DNA of 64,000 nt from Enterococcus sp. BWB1-3 (GCF_016745275.1 NZ_JADOEP010000009.1:1-64000); one strand, 5' to 3'. Shown: positions 1-9,375, numbered from the stretch's first letter. The notes: generated by a model from the sequence alone, not told the origin. Program-made: numbers and translations.

Positions 1-357
1 CTGACAGAAACGGAAGTGGTCGATCGTTTATTGAAGATTTCTTCTGAATTGAAGGCTGCCTACTTGTATTATCAAGAACTATTGGCATCTTATCATGAGA
101 AAGATGGGAATCACTTCTTCCGCCTGCTTCGCACGATGCCAACGAAGCTACCCGAAGAGCTACGATCGGTAAGAAAAGCTTTCTTCAAGTACGAAAATGG
201 CATTCGTCTTGCTTTGACCAAACCCTATTCCAATGGTCGCTTAGAGAACTTGCACACGCATATTAAAACGCTAAAAAGAGTTGCTTATGGTTTCCGAGAT
301 TTTTCAAATATGCGTACCCGAATTTTCTTACTCAACGGCCTTATTCAATACAAATAA
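1..357 (+). CDS. ISL3-family transposase, C-terminal part (5' end outside window)
   Basis: The reading frame is open from base 1, so this is the C-terminal 118 residues of a longer gene that starts before the window. The end matches the typical ISL3 tail: a stretch containing NGRLENLHTHIKTLKRVAYG (NG-E--H--IK--KR-AYG), followed by FxNMRTRIFLLN. ISL3 transposases are DDE enzymes that move a roughly 1.4-1.5 kb element by cut and paste and make 8-bp target duplications. The catalytic residues lie upstream and cannot be judged. A terminal inverted repeat follows about 50 bases after the stop codon. The copy looks undamaged here, but only this end can be seen. Confidence 0.9.
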   Translation: MTETEVVDRLLKISSELKAAYLYYQELLASYHEKDGNHFFRLLRTMPTKLPEELRSVRKAFFKYENGIRLALTKPYSNGRLENLHTHIKTLKRVAYGFRDFSNMRTRIFLLNGLIQYK

Positions 358-360
358 AAA

Positions 361-397
361 ACACCGGAGAAGGAGTTCGATTCCTTCTTCCGATGTT
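361..397 (+). terminator. Imperfect hairpin after the transposase
   Basis: An imperfect stem pairs ACACCGGAGAAGGAGT with TTCCTTCTTCCGATGT around a TCGA loop, directly after the transposase stop codon. There is no long T-run, so it may be a weak terminator or a hairpin inside the element end. Confidence 0.4.
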
Positions 398-407
398 CAT
401 TGGTGAT

Positions 408-434
408 ACTATCAGTCCGATTTGACAAAGAGCC
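408..434. repeat. ISL3-type terminal inverted repeat (right end)
   Basis: The string ATCAGTCCGATTTGACAAAG at 411-430, continuing into AGCC at 434, is the reverse complement of the GGCTCTTTGTCAAATCGGAC end known for ISL3 elements. It marks the boundary of the insertion whose transposase ends at 357. The next 8 bases (GACATAAG, 435-442) would be the target duplication, but the other end lies outside the window. Confidence 0.75.
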
Positions 435-1227
435 GACATAAGTATGTCACAGTCCCCTAAAGCCGAATAAATGGTGTTCCAATCTTTGTATGATTCGAGT
501 ATTCGAAGAAGCGTAGAAGCAAGTCCATACATGCCCCCAGACATGCGACGAGCATTCGAAGAAGCGTAGGAGCAAGTTCATACATGCTTCGAGGATCGGA
601 ACGAAGTCCTTCAATTCTTAATGGCTTTGCCGTTTAGAAATTGATGAGATCGAAACGAAGTGTAGTGTAGTGAGAACCTTAGACACAGAAAAACAGATAC
701 AGCGGTAATGTTTTGTCTAGAGAATCGTTAGACTCGCAGAGACAGCAGTTCTTCTACGCTACGCATACCATTCTGCTAAAGTACAAATATGAGCAGAAGC
801 GGCAAAGCAGAACTAGCACTTGTCGGTCCTAAACTGTGCCGAGTAATCGCAGGCAACATCTCAGAAATAAGGCGAACTAGCCTGAAAATATGAAGACCTC
901 CAGGGAGGTATCCATTCACAGCTAGTCATTTTATGAATAGTGTTCCTTGACAATTTTCGGATATTCCGACTTGGTGTCATAAATCACTACGATTGACCTG
1001 TCAGAGTAGATGATGCATGATACCTACCTGGTTCTTGAGGCAGAACACTTCTGTCACAACCTTCTCCCTAATTCCCTTTTCAATTTTTGTATTAACAAAT
1101 TTACGCCGTATTATCAATGCTTTCTCAAATCAACTTTCAACTGGAAATAGTATTTATATAGTTGGGACCTGTCTGAAAAGTTCCAAAGGTATCTGAATTT
1201 TTCAGGAATTTCAGCAAAAATCAACCG
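435..1227. repeat. Gene-free gap holding dispersed repeat copy A
   Basis: There is no intact gene here. Bases 435 to about 1076 match 26045-26690 over most of their length, with small indels. Shared blocks include a hairpin unit (about 600-640), GTGTAGTGTAGTGAG (660-674) and GCGGCAAAGCAGAACTAGCACT-like sequence near 800. A 39-base unit is repeated within it (496-534 and 549-587, starting CGAGTATTCGAAGAAGCG and CGAGCATTCGAAGAAGCG). The minus strand of 931-1076 carries a decayed coding remnant. Bases 1172-1205 form a stem (CTGAAAAATTC/GAACTTTTCAG on the minus strand) that may terminate trxB. Confidence 0.7.
931..1076 (-). pseudogene. Fossil C-terminus of an unknown protein (copy A)
   Basis: On the minus strand the peptide VVTEVFCLKNQVGI is followed, after a 7-base duplication that shifts the frame, by YSDRSIVVIYDTKSEYPKIV and then KEHYS and a stop. 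Copy B at 26573-26690 encodes the near-identical YSDKSIVVIYDTKKDNPKIV with ending MEHYL. Conservation of the peptide in two diverged copies argues that this was once the end of a real protein. I do not recognise the family. It could be the tail of a mobile-element protein. Confidence 0.5.
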
Positions 1228-2166
1228 TTATTCGCTAACTGCTGTTTCAGCTTCTTTCAGTGATTCAAGGTAGTTGTAAACCTGTTGACCGGCGATACCG
1301 CCTTCACCTACAGCTGTAGTAATCTGTCTCAATGTTTTTTCACGTACATCACCAATCGCATAAACTCCTGAAATTTCCGTTTCCATTTCCTGATTCGTGA
1401 TAATCCAGCCTTCTTCATTGGTAATCCCGCTTGTTCTGAATGGTTCAGTCAACGGATCCAAACCAACGTAAATAAATACACCGTTTGCCGCAACTTCTTT
1501 CACTTCACCGGATTTTACATTTTTCAGTTGAACACCGGTAACAGCCATGTCATTGCCGACAATTTCTTCAAGAACAGTATCCCATTCAAAGAAAACTTTT
1601 TCATTAGCAAATGCACGATCCTGAATAATTTTTTGAGCACGCAGTTCATCTCTTCTATGAACCACAGTTACCTTGGAAGCAAACTGAGTCAGATAGATCG
1701 CTTCCTCAACTGCTGAATCGCCTCCCCCAATAACCATTAATTCTTTATTACGGAAAAAAGCACCATCACAAACTGCGCAATAGGAAACCCCTCGACCGGC
1801 ATACTCTTCTTCACCTGGTACGCCCAGTTTTCGATGGACACAGCCAGTTGCAATAATCACAGACTTTCCTTGGTAGATTGTATCTTCACAGATAATTTCT
1901 TTGTAGGAGCCATGATCTCTAATATCAAGTACAGTTCCATAAACATTTTTAGTTCCAAATTTTTCTACGTTTTCGTACATTTTCATTGATAAATCTGGAC
2001 CCATAATTGAATCAAATCCAGGATAATTTTCAATTTCCGCTGTATTGTTCATCTGACCGCCGGGAACTCCCCGTTCAATCATCAGTACATTCAAATTCGA
2101 ACGTGAAGCATACAAAGCCGCAGTCATCCCCGCAGGTCCGGCCCCAATAATAATTACATCATACAT
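1228..2166 (-). CDS. trxB: Thioredoxin reductase
   Basis: This FAD enzyme uses NADPH to reduce thioredoxin and so maintains cytosolic thiols. The 312 residues match the normal length of the low-molecular-weight enzyme. The FAD-binding GAGPAG motif lies at residues 8-13, the redox-active CAVC at 130-133 inside an NADPH-binding domain that carries GGGDSA, and the C-terminal FAD motif has YAIGDVREK. The gene stands alone: dispersed repeat copy A lies downstream and a GNAT pseudogene upstream. The start has a GAGGGAATTGAA ribosome site. Nothing is missing. Confidence 0.97.
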   Translation of the reverse strand: MYDVIIIGAGPAGMTAALYASRSNLNVLMIERGVPGGQMNNTAEIENYPGFDSIMGPDLSMKMYENVEKFGTKNVYGTVLDIRDHGSYKEIICEDTIYQGKSVIIATGCVHRKLGVPGEEEYAGRGVSYCAVCDGAFFRNKELMVIGGGDSAVEEAIYLTQFASKVTVVHRRDELRAQKIIQDRAFANEKVFFEWDTVLEEIVGNDMAVTGVQLKNVKSGEVKEVAANGVFIYVGLDPLTEPFRTSGITNEEGWIITNQEMETEISGVYAIGDVREKTLRQITTAVGEGGIAGQQVYNYLESLKEAETAVSE

Positions 2167-2473
2167 TTCAATTCCCTCTTTTCTCTATTGTAGAAAGCCG
2201 CCAATTCTAATTAGTAAACAGTTATTTTCACAGCCTTCACCATTTATATTTCCACTCTGACAGATAGAATGAAAATATCTGAACATTCCCTATAAGAAAA
2301 GTTCAGAAAGATTCCAGTCACTTACTTTTTTCAAGTAAGTTTACTTTACAACCTAAGCAGCTGATTGTCTAATTTTCTGCCTAAACAGCATTCCTAGATT
2401 ATAGTATCATATTCTATTTTACATGACTTTAAAAATTTCATTTTTTCACTATTTCCTGTTATTCATTCTTCTG
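2167..2473. other. Intergenic gap, nothing assignable
   Basis: This AT-rich spacer lies between trxB and the GNAT pseudogene. The only structure I see is a short hairpin, CTTACTT...AAGTAAG, near 2322-2341, with no T-run on either side. The trxB promoter must lie near 2170-2240, but I see no convincing -35/-10 pair. Confidence 0.4.
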
Positions 2474-3008
2474 CTATTCACGCAGCTTTCCGACCAGCCG
2501 ATGTTCCTTTGTCATCATATATTTATAGGAAGCAAAAGGCTAAGTTAAAAAGACTGAGAAAAATACTCTATTTTGATCAAATTGAAAGCCGCACTTCTCT
2601 ACCAATCATTTTGACAGTATGTTGGTTTGAAAACAACAAGCATAAACCCTGGAAATGTTTTCTAAAAACAACTACTCCAGAAGAGCTAAAACCACTTCTG
2701 TCACTATCCCCTGACCATGATAAACAGGATTTAACACAAAAACCATTTCCTTACTGTTAGATAGTCCATCTACTGACTCCTCAAGAACAGTGATATGAGT
2801 GATGACCTTGCTTTCGATTCTCCCCACAACAGCGGAACTGAGGTTGTTGTCCACCAGCTGCTTTAGCGTACTTTCTGCTTCGCTCAATATTTTATGACGT
2901 TTCCAGTCAGCCGTTTCACCGATCCCCTTAATCTTAGTGTTATTCAAACAGATCTGCCAAATCTTCAATAACAAAACATCTCAAGTAGGTACCTTCAGTT
3001 GCAATCAC
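2474..3008 (-). pseudogene. Broken GNAT (RimJ/RimL-like) acetyltransferase
   Basis: A full-length acetyltransferase gene of about 178 codons can be read on the minus strand but is destroyed. It starts at GTG 3008 (VIATEGTYLRCFVIEDLADL), shifts frame near 2950, and continues as DWKRHKILSEAESTLKQLVD. The acetyl-CoA region reads NPVYHGQGIVTEVVLALLE and is followed by an in-frame TAG at about 2672. The same frame then reads NISRVYACCFQTNILSK, a TGA, VEKCGFQFDQNR, a second TAG, and ends KEHRLVGKLRE. One frameshift plus three in-frame stops rule out function. These enzymes acetylate protein N-termini or small amines; the original substrate is unknown. Confidence 0.85.
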
Positions 3009-3035
3009 CTACTTCTCTCAACCTCTTACCATTAT

Positions 3036-3081
3036 AGTAAAAACAGACATCAGCAGTCCAGTTTCACCTGTTGCTGATATC
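3036..3081 (-). terminator. Terminator of the ABC exporter operon
   Basis: On the minus strand GATATCAGCAACAGGTG pairs with CTGGACTGCTGATGTC, followed by TGTTTTTAC. It lies just after the stop codon of the second exporter subunit. Confidence 0.75.
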
Positions 3082-3090
3082 TGAGATTTT

Positions 3091-4872
3091 TTAGACAACA
3101 CTGTTTTGCAGTTTGTACATATCTGAATAGAGTCCTTCTTGAGCAATCAGACTCTCATGACTTCCTCGTTCTACAATTGATCCTTTTTCAAGAACCAAAA
3201 TCATATCGGCATCACGGATCGTTGAAAGCCTGTGAGCAATTGCAATCGTAGTCCGCCCTTGACGCATATTAGCTAGGCCTTCCTGAATCAGCCCTTCCGT
3301 TTCAGTATCAATATTAGCTGTCGCTTCATCCAAAACCAGAATTTTCGGATCGGTTGCCATTGTACGTGCAAATGAAATCAGCTGTCTCTGTCCACTGGAA
3401 TAACTTGCTCCCCGTTCAATGACTTTCGCATGATATTTGTTTGGCAAGGTTTCAATAAACTTATCCGCCTGTACAAATTTAGCCGCCTCTTCAATCTGTT
3501 TGTCACTGATATTCGCGTTCAGCATACGAATATTCCCTGCAATATCTCCATAAAACATGAACGCATCCTGAAGGACAAGACCCATTTTTTTTCGAAGCTC
3601 AGTGATTGGATAGTCCCGAATGTCAATATCATCAAGCAGAATCTGTCCTTCATAAAATTCATAAAAACGCATTAAGACATTGATAATCGAGCTTTTACCA
3701 CTACCGGTATGTCCGACTAAAGCAACGGTTTCTCCGGGATTTGCAGTAAAACTAATATTTTTTAAGACATGGTTTTTTCCATCATAAGAAAAGCTGACAT
3801 CTCTAAATTCAATTTTTCCAAGGGTGATTTCTGCTGATGCATCTGGATTCTGCTGGGGTATCAGTTCTTCTGTATCAAAAATTTTCAAAATACGACTGCC
3901 TGCAACTATTCCATCTGTAAATATACTTAAAAAATCCATCATTTGCGTCATTGGCTCAAAAAATGCCTGAACATAGGTTACGAAGGCGTAAATCAACCCT
4001 ACTTTAACTGGTGAGTCAAGCGCATCTATCCCAAATAAAGTCAGTGCAGCAGAAACTGCAATTGCATAAAGCAAGTTAATAATCGGACTTAACAGCAACG
4101 AGTTAATTCGTATCATGGAGAGTTTTGTCTGCAAATACTCTTCATTTGTCGTTTCAAATTCCCCTTCGAGACGTTTTTCCTGTCTGAACTGTTGAATAAT
4201 CTGCATTCCTGATATATATTCATTTAGTTTCGTATTCAACTGGCTGAGTTTTTCCCGCATATTTCGATAAATCCTTGAGCTGAACTTTTGGTAATAAGCA
4301 ATAACTGCCAAAAGAACAGGGAGGAACAAAAGGATACAAAGCGCACTCCTTCGGTCAATTTGAACCATTCCCACAAAGGAAGAAAGCACAGCAAAAATGC
4401 CTATCAAAACTATTAAAAAAACATACCAAAATTCAAATAAAGTTTCCGTGTCATTTGTCACACGGGAAACGATTGATCCTGCCGGAGTCTGATCAAAATA
4501 GCGCATCCCCAATGTCTGCAATTTCTCAAACAGCTTCACCCGAATAAACTGATACGTTTTCAGAGAAGCCTTCGAATACAAGAACCACTGGAAAAACCAA
4601 ATCAGACTTTTTACAATGATGCCAAACAAATAGACTCCTGCAAACATGTAAATAATCTGATCAGTTGCTGTTTTCGGTGTTAAGTAATTATCCATCAGCA
4701 TCTGAATGATTCTTGGTAAAAGTGCGTTAATAATGGACAAAATAAAAGCAAAACCAATAGCAGATAAAAATGTGATACGAAAGGGCTTCGCATATTTTAA
4801 TAAGCGCCTGACAATGGTTATCTGCTCTTTAACAGGAATTGACTTTGTCCAGACTGACTGCTGTTCTTCCAT
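3091..4872 (-). CDS. Heterodimeric multidrug ABC exporter, catalytic subunit (BmrD/EfrB-like)
   Basis: This 593-residue half-transporter has six membrane helices in the first 330 residues, then a nucleotide-binding domain. Walker A is GHTGSGKSS, and Walker B ends LVLDEAT with the catalytic Glu present. Its signature is degenerate: SSGQRQ instead of LSGGQ. This is the pattern of the canonical subunit in exporters such as BmrCD, LmrCD and EfrAB, where one ATP site is inactive. It overlaps the upstream subunit by one base (TAATG), so the two are translationally coupled. Likely substrates are lipophilic drugs or lipids, but this is inferred from the family only. Confidence 0.9.
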   Translation of the reverse strand: MEEQQSVWTKSIPVKEQITIVRRLLKYAKPFRITFLSAIGFAFILSIINALLPRIIQMLMDNYLTPKTATDQIIYMFAGVYLFGIIVKSLIWFFQWFLYSKASLKTYQFIRVKLFEKLQTLGMRYFDQTPAGSIVSRVTNDTETLFEFWYVFLIVLIGIFAVLSSFVGMVQIDRRSALCILLFLPVLLAVIAYYQKFSSRIYRNMREKLSQLNTKLNEYISGMQIIQQFRQEKRLEGEFETTNEEYLQTKLSMIRINSLLLSPIINLLYAIAVSAALTLFGIDALDSPVKVGLIYAFVTYVQAFFEPMTQMMDFLSIFTDGIVAGSRILKIFDTEELIPQQNPDASAEITLGKIEFRDVSFSYDGKNHVLKNISFTANPGETVALVGHTGSGKSSIINVLMRFYEFYEGQILLDDIDIRDYPITELRKKMGLVLQDAFMFYGDIAGNIRMLNANISDKQIEEAAKFVQADKFIETLPNKYHAKVIERGASYSSGQRQLISFARTMATDPKILVLDEATANIDTETEGLIQEGLANMRQGRTTIAIAHRLSTIRDADMILVLEKGSIVERGSHESLIAQEGLYSDMYKLQNSVV

Positions 4873-6623
4873 TATACTTCCCCTCCTTCTATTTTCGCTT
4901 CAAGCTGTTGTTTATCCCACATTCTCTTGTACCAGCCGTTTGCCAACAGAAGCTCCTGATGTGTTCCCCGTTCAATAATTTTTCCTTTATCCAGAACAAT
5001 AATGTCCTGAGCATGCATCACACTGCTTAGACGGTGCGCTGCAATAATAGTTGTTTTATTCTGTCGTTCAGTTTTGAGATTTGTCAAAATTGCTTCTTCT
5101 GTTTTTGCATCTACTGCAGAAAGTGCATCATCCAGAATCAACAATTCCGGATTAATAATCGCAGCTCTGGCAATGGATATCCGCTGTCGCTGTCCTCCTG
5201 ACAAAGACACACCTCTTTCTCCCACCAGTGTATCGTAGCCTTTTGAAAATCCTTTTATGTCCTCATCTATATAAGCCAGCCGAGCTGCCTCTTCCACCTT
5301 TTCCTGCGTTAATGAAGGCGTTGCGAAACGAATATTGTCACGAACAGACATTGAAAATAGAAACTGATCTTGAGGCACACAGCCCACTCCTGTTAAAAGG
5401 GCATCCAAAGAATAATCCTTGATATTGTGGCCGCCCATGGTAATCTGCCCCTGATAGTCATCGTATTCTCTCATTATCAGCTTCAGCATCGTTGTTTTCC
5501 CTGCACCGGTTTTACCGACAATCCCCAGTGTTTCTCCTTCATTAATTTTGAACCTGATATTTTCAAGTACCGGCAGCTCCTCTTTCGGATAGACAAAAGA
5601 CTGAATATCCATTACCAATGTCCCTTTAGCAGGTGCCTGAATAGCATTTTCCCGTTCAATAATATGTGTTTTCTCATGGAGCATCTCATTTACCCGGTCA
5701 TAGCTTGCATTCCCTCTCTCCAATACATTAAAGAGTCTGCCAATTGCAAACATCGGCCAAATCAGCATACCAATATAGCTGATAAACGAAACCAGCTGCC
5801 CGATTGAAATTACATTGCTCATAATAAATTTTCCGCCGATAATAATGGTCAAAACATATGAAATACCGATAACTAATGTAATAAATGGATCAAATAATGC
5901 ATCTAAAAAATTCACCCGGTTGTTTTTAATAATTGCCTCCTCTATTTTTTCTGTAAAATCCTGAATATCTTCCTTTTCCTGCCCAAATGTTTTAATAACT
6001 TTCATACCTGTAATGCTCTCCTGCGCTTTATCATTAATGGTTGAAAAAGCTGCCTGCGAATCCCTAAAAGCATCATGAAGTTTTGAGCCCAATACCCGCG
6101 ACATAACAGCCAGCAGAGGAAGAGGAATCAAGGCAATAAGCGTCAGACGCCAATCGACAAACAGAATCATGGCAATAATGGTACTCCCTCCCGTAAAAAA
6201 GGAGTCCGCAAACGTTAAAATACCAGCTCCTGCAACATTTTGGATAGCGTTCAAATCATTAGTAGCATGTGCCATCAAATCTCCGGTTCGATGATTTTGA
6301 TAGAAAATGCTGTCCATTTTAGTAAAGTGATGAAATAACCGCCGTCTAAGCTCCCTCTCCAATTGAGCTGCTCCACCCCAAATATACTTTCTCCAAATAT
6401 AGCGGAAAATATATTGAGCCAGTGCTGCTGCTAAAAGAACTCCGACCCATAAAAGAATCTGAGAGAGCTCAAAATCCTTTTCAGCAATCACGTCCACAAC
6501 AATTCCTATTACTTTGGGCGGTATCAATTGAACAATCGCTACCATGACCAAAGCAAAAACCCCTATTATATAACTTTTCTTTTCTTTTTTAAAAAACCAA
6601 CCTAACTTCCTAAAAACTGACAT
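4872..6623 (-). CDS. Heterodimeric multidrug ABC exporter, degenerate-site subunit (BmrC/EfrA-like)
   Basis: This is the first gene of the exporter pair, 583 residues, with an N-terminal six-helix membrane domain and a C-terminal ATPase. Walker A is GKTGAGKTT and the signature is the canonical LSGGQRQR. Walker B reads LLILDDALSAVD, so Asp replaces the catalytic Glu. Combined with the partner's SSGQRQ signature, this makes one of the two ATP sites in the dimer non-hydrolytic, as known for BmrCD/LmrCD-type exporters. The gene begins about 30 bases after a GAGAGGAAAAG ribosome site region; no regulator gene adjoins it. Confidence 0.9.
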   Translation of the reverse strand: MSVFRKLGWFFKKEKKSYIIGVFALVMVAIVQLIPPKVIGIVVDVIAEKDFELSQILLWVGVLLAAALAQYIFRYIWRKYIWGGAAQLERELRRRLFHHFTKMDSIFYQNHRTGDLMAHATNDLNAIQNVAGAGILTFADSFFTGGSTIIAMILFVDWRLTLIALIPLPLLAVMSRVLGSKLHDAFRDSQAAFSTINDKAQESITGMKVIKTFGQEKEDIQDFTEKIEEAIIKNNRVNFLDALFDPFITLVIGISYVLTIIIGGKFIMSNVISIGQLVSFISYIGMLIWPMFAIGRLFNVLERGNASYDRVNEMLHEKTHIIERENAIQAPAKGTLVMDIQSFVYPKEELPVLENIRFKINEGETLGIVGKTGAGKTTMLKLIMREYDDYQGQITMGGHNIKDYSLDALLTGVGCVPQDQFLFSMSVRDNIRFATPSLTQEKVEEAARLAYIDEDIKGFSKGYDTLVGERGVSLSGGQRQRISIARAAIINPELLILDDALSAVDAKTEEAILTNLKTERQNKTTIIAAHRLSSVMHAQDIIVLDKGKIIERGTHQELLLANGWYKRMWDKQQLEAKIEGGEV

Positions 6624-6722
6624 CTTTTCCTCTCCTTACTCCCTTATATCTTGTTACTTATCACTTGTCCATTCAGCTTTATTTCCATTTTAATGAACTC
6701 CTTTCCTGTACCGCTTAAAGAC

Positions 6723-6751
6723 AAAAAAAAACGGACAAAAATCTGCCCGTT
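6723..6751 (-). terminator. Terminator of yneF
   Basis: On the minus strand AACGGGCAGATTTTTGTCCGTT forms a stem followed by a run of nine T. It lies about 30 bases after the yneF stop codon. Confidence 0.8.
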
Positions 6752-6778
6752 GTGCTCGAAATATGAAGATTAGAAGAT

Positions 6779-7001
6779 TTACTTATCCCCTTGGTGCTTC
6801 ATTTGCTGCATCATTTGACGAATCTTCTTCTCAGAAGGCTTCTGTCCCATAGATGCCATCATCATTCGTAACATCTCCTCATTAACGGGAGGATTCTTTT
6901 TAAGATGGTCCTGCATTGCTTTACGGGCAAGGAAAAATCCGCCTGTCGCACCTGCGATTAAAGCGATTACTGCGATTAAAACTACGACTCCTGTTGACAT
7001 A
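6779..7001 (-). CDS. yneF: YneF (UPF0154) family membrane protein
   Basis: This small protein has 73 residues. An N-terminal membrane helix (about residues 4-24, ending in GGFFLARK) is followed by a charged cytosolic tail rich in Met, Lys and Gln. [20 protein letters not shown] is the conserved family core. I start it at ATG 7001 because AAGGAGAGATTTATT sits directly upstream; the frame is open 15 codons further but without a ribosome site. The family is widespread in Firmicutes and its function is unknown. It forms a single-gene unit with its own terminator. Confidence 0.9.
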
Positions 7002-7646
7002 ATAAATCTCTCCTTTCCATCATAAAAGCTAATGAGTAATGTCATTTAAAAAAACAACAGTTTAATTCATATAAGCTTCGAATTTTAGACGTTATAAATT
7101 TAGAAGCAATCCTTCTCGTTTAATTGCTCTCAAGAAAACATTTTACTAGAAACAGCTGGAAAAGAAAAGGCATTTTAAAAGATTCTCCAAAAGAAATTTC
7201 TAAAATACCTGATTTGAAAGTTTTTCAGCTGATTTCTCAATCAAAATTTTGAAAACTCAATAAAATGAGGGATAGAAAATACTCACCCCACAAAGAAGTT
7301 CACGAGAACCAAAAGAAGCAACAGACTGTATCCAGCCAGTTGCCTTAATTTATTGGGTAAGACTGAAAATTCTTACAAAAAAAGGATAACACTCTCATCC
7401 CTGACTATCCCCAAACTCATTATTTCCATATAAGGATATAAATTTTACCCCATTTAACCTCTATCAGAGCTTTGCATACCATCCCACTAGCTGTTCCTGC
7501 ATCAGTGGGACTGGCAATACAGCGCATAATTGAGGCTTTATAATAATAATTTTCATAGAAATAGAGAAAATATTCGCACTATAGTTTTCAGACACATCTA
7601 AATCTATTCAAGTTGATGTCAAACCAACATATACACTTCTCTTCTT
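7002..7646. other. Gene-free gap with a degenerate shared segment
   Basis: There is no intact gene. Bases 7467-7515 (TTGCATACCATCCCACTA, TGTTCCTGCA, CAGTGGGACTGGCAA) match the reverse complement of 9907-9962 with scattered changes, and more weakly 42610-42660. A stem of ATAACACTCTCATCC-type sequence near 7386-7405 lacks a T-run. The rest looks like neutral AT-rich decay. Confidence 0.5.
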
Positions 7647-8537
7647 TTAAGCATCTAGCAATTCCGGAAAAACAGCAGGATTGAATTTCTCTTCCCGAAG
7701 CATTTCAATCTCTTTGCCATAAGGAGCATAAGCTGTTTTCTTATCTTTTCCTACATAAGGTGTTTCCAATATTTTAGGTAAAGCAGTCAGCTTCTCATGA
7801 TGAACAATTCTATCCAACGCCTCAAACCCAATAGTTCCAAAACCAATATTTGCATGGCGGTCTTTATGAGAACCCATTGGGTTTTTCGAATCATTCACAT
7901 GAATGACTTTCAAACGATCCAAACCAATAATTTTATCAAATTCCTCCAACACGCCATCAAAATTCTCTTTTACATTATATCCGGCATCATTTGTATGGCA
8001 TGTGTCAAAAGTCACTGAAAGCTTGTCGTTAAGCTTTACACCTTCAATAATTGTTGCCAGCTCTTCAAAGGTCCGGCCAAGTTCCGTTCCTTTTCCAGCC
8101 ATTGTTTCCAATGCAATTTGAGGAATTTGATCCTTTGTAAGGACTTCGTCCAGCCCCTTGATAATCTGTTTAAGACCGGCATCAACACCAGCACCTACAT
8201 GAGCCCCAGGATGAAGTGTAATCTGTTTCGCACCCAGAGCCTCAGCTCTTTGAACTTCCTGACGCAGAAACTCTGTTGCAAATCCGAAATTTTCCGGTTT
8301 AATTGTGTTCCCCAAATTGATAATATAAGGGGCATGGACAACAATGTCGCTTATTCCGTGTTCTGCCATAAAAGTCTGACCCGCTTCAATATTCAACTCA
8401 TCAATAGGCTTACGCCGTGTATTTTGTGGCGCTCCTGTATAGATCATAAAAGTTGTCGCTTTATAACTTGCAGCTTCTTCTGCAGCACCCAACAACATCT
8501 TTTTTCCGCTCATACTTACATGTGATCCTATTAACAT
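7647..8537 (-). CDS. nfo: Endonuclease IV (AP endonuclease)
   Basis: This enzyme cleaves DNA 5' of abasic sites in base-excision repair, using a TIM barrel with three Zn ions. The 296 residues are the usual length. Metal-ligand motifs are all present in order: HAPY (about 68-71), HPGAHVG (about 109), [10 protein letters not shown] (about 142), [11 protein letters not shown] (about 178), [20 protein letters not shown] (about 213-232) and LETP (about 258). It stands alone, with an AAGGAGGAACAAG ribosome site before the ATG. Confidence 0.96.
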   Translation of the reverse strand: MLIGSHVSMSGKKMLLGAAEEAASYKATTFMIYTGAPQNTRRKPIDELNIEAGQTFMAEHGISDIVVHAPYIINLGNTIKPENFGFATEFLRQEVQRAEALGAKQITLHPGAHVGAGVDAGLKQIIKGLDEVLTKDQIPQIALETMAGKGTELGRTFEELATIIEGVKLNDKLSVTFDTCHTNDAGYNVKENFDGVLEEFDKIIGLDRLKVIHVNDSKNPMGSHKDRHANIGFGTIGFEALDRIVHHEKLTALPKILETPYVGKDKKTAYAPYGKEIEMLREEKFNPAVFPELLDA

Positions 8538-8695
8538 CTTGTTCCTCCTTAAGTTTCATCCATTTTAGCGTACGTTAAAAAATTTGAAATGACAATCTTT
8601 TTGCCTAAATCAACAGTCTTTTGTCTGCTGCTGTTTTCCATATCCAGCGAACAGATTCTCCATCAAGAACAGCCTGCAGCTCTTACTCTATAATT

Positions 8696-9148
8696 TTATT
8701 TTTTTCTTTGTTCCGCAAATTGTATATATTGGCTGAGCCATTCTTCCATACTCATTTTTGAAACCAGTTCACCAATCAACTCATAAGGAATAGTTTTAGG
8801 ATTTGTAAAACGGATACAGCTTTTCCCCATATTCAATTTTGTTGGAACACTTTTTCGATATTCTGACTGAAACCAGTCCAGCACCCCCTTATTACCCATC
8901 AAGCCCATGTGATATAAAGCAAGATGCTTCTTCTGGGCAGCAAGACTGATAAATGGAACACCTTCATCCCTTCTGTCCAAGTAACCTTCTGGATAGACGG
9001 ATAAAGGAACAACAAATGTAGGAAGATTATACTGCCAAACCAGTTCAAAGCCTTCCGGTATACTGTCTGTAATAATTTCAAATAATCGTCTAAATGAATC
9101 CTGCCATTTAGGGTCCATCTCTTTAAGGTATATGTCGAATTGATCCAT
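8696..9148 (-). CDS. DUF1801 domain protein
   Basis: This 150-residue cytosolic protein has the YdhG-type DUF1801 fold: an N-terminal helical part (DPKWQDSFRRLFEIITDSIP), a central strand region with FISLAAQKKHLALYHMG, and a late motif KSCIRFTNPKTIPYELIGEL. The family's biochemical role is not established; some members are annotated as iron-chaperone-like. It has an AGGAGAGAAAGCAA ribosome site. A second DUF1801 gene lies divergently at 9376, sharing the upstream region. The two differ considerably in sequence, so they are not a recent duplication. Confidence 0.85.
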   Translation of the reverse strand: MDQFDIYLKEMDPKWQDSFRRLFEIITDSIPEGFELVWQYNLPTFVVPLSVYPEGYLDRRDEGVPFISLAAQKKHLALYHMGLMGNKGVLDWFQSEYRKSVPTKLNMGKSCIRFTNPKTIPYELIGELVSKMSMEEWLSQYIQFAEQRKK

Positions 9149-9375
9149 TTGCTTTCTCTCCTGACTCTAATCACAGTGTCCACCTGACCAGTGGTATCCA
9201 CAATTAGCATTTATTTTAATATGTTATTATACTAAATAGTCTGATTTAGAATAGCACTACTCCAAACAGAAAGCTAGCGGAAACATCCTTGTCTGGCTTT
9301 TTTACAAAAATTAGCTATACTGAAAGTAAGCGAACCCCTATTCTCTAATTAATCCCCTTGAAGGAGCTGACAGCT

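Noticed and set aside
341-544. 67-codon minus-strand open frame over the ISL3 end
   Set aside because: It spans the element terminus and the flanking repeat, and is explained by the inverted repeat and repeat copy A.
496-587. CRISPR-like direct repeat of 39 bases
   Set aside because: Only two imperfect units, no further repeats, no cas genes in the window, and the same sequence belongs to the dispersed repeat family.
2509-2760. 83-codon plus-strand open frame
   Set aside because: It is antisense to the reconstructable GNAT pseudogene and shows no family resemblance.
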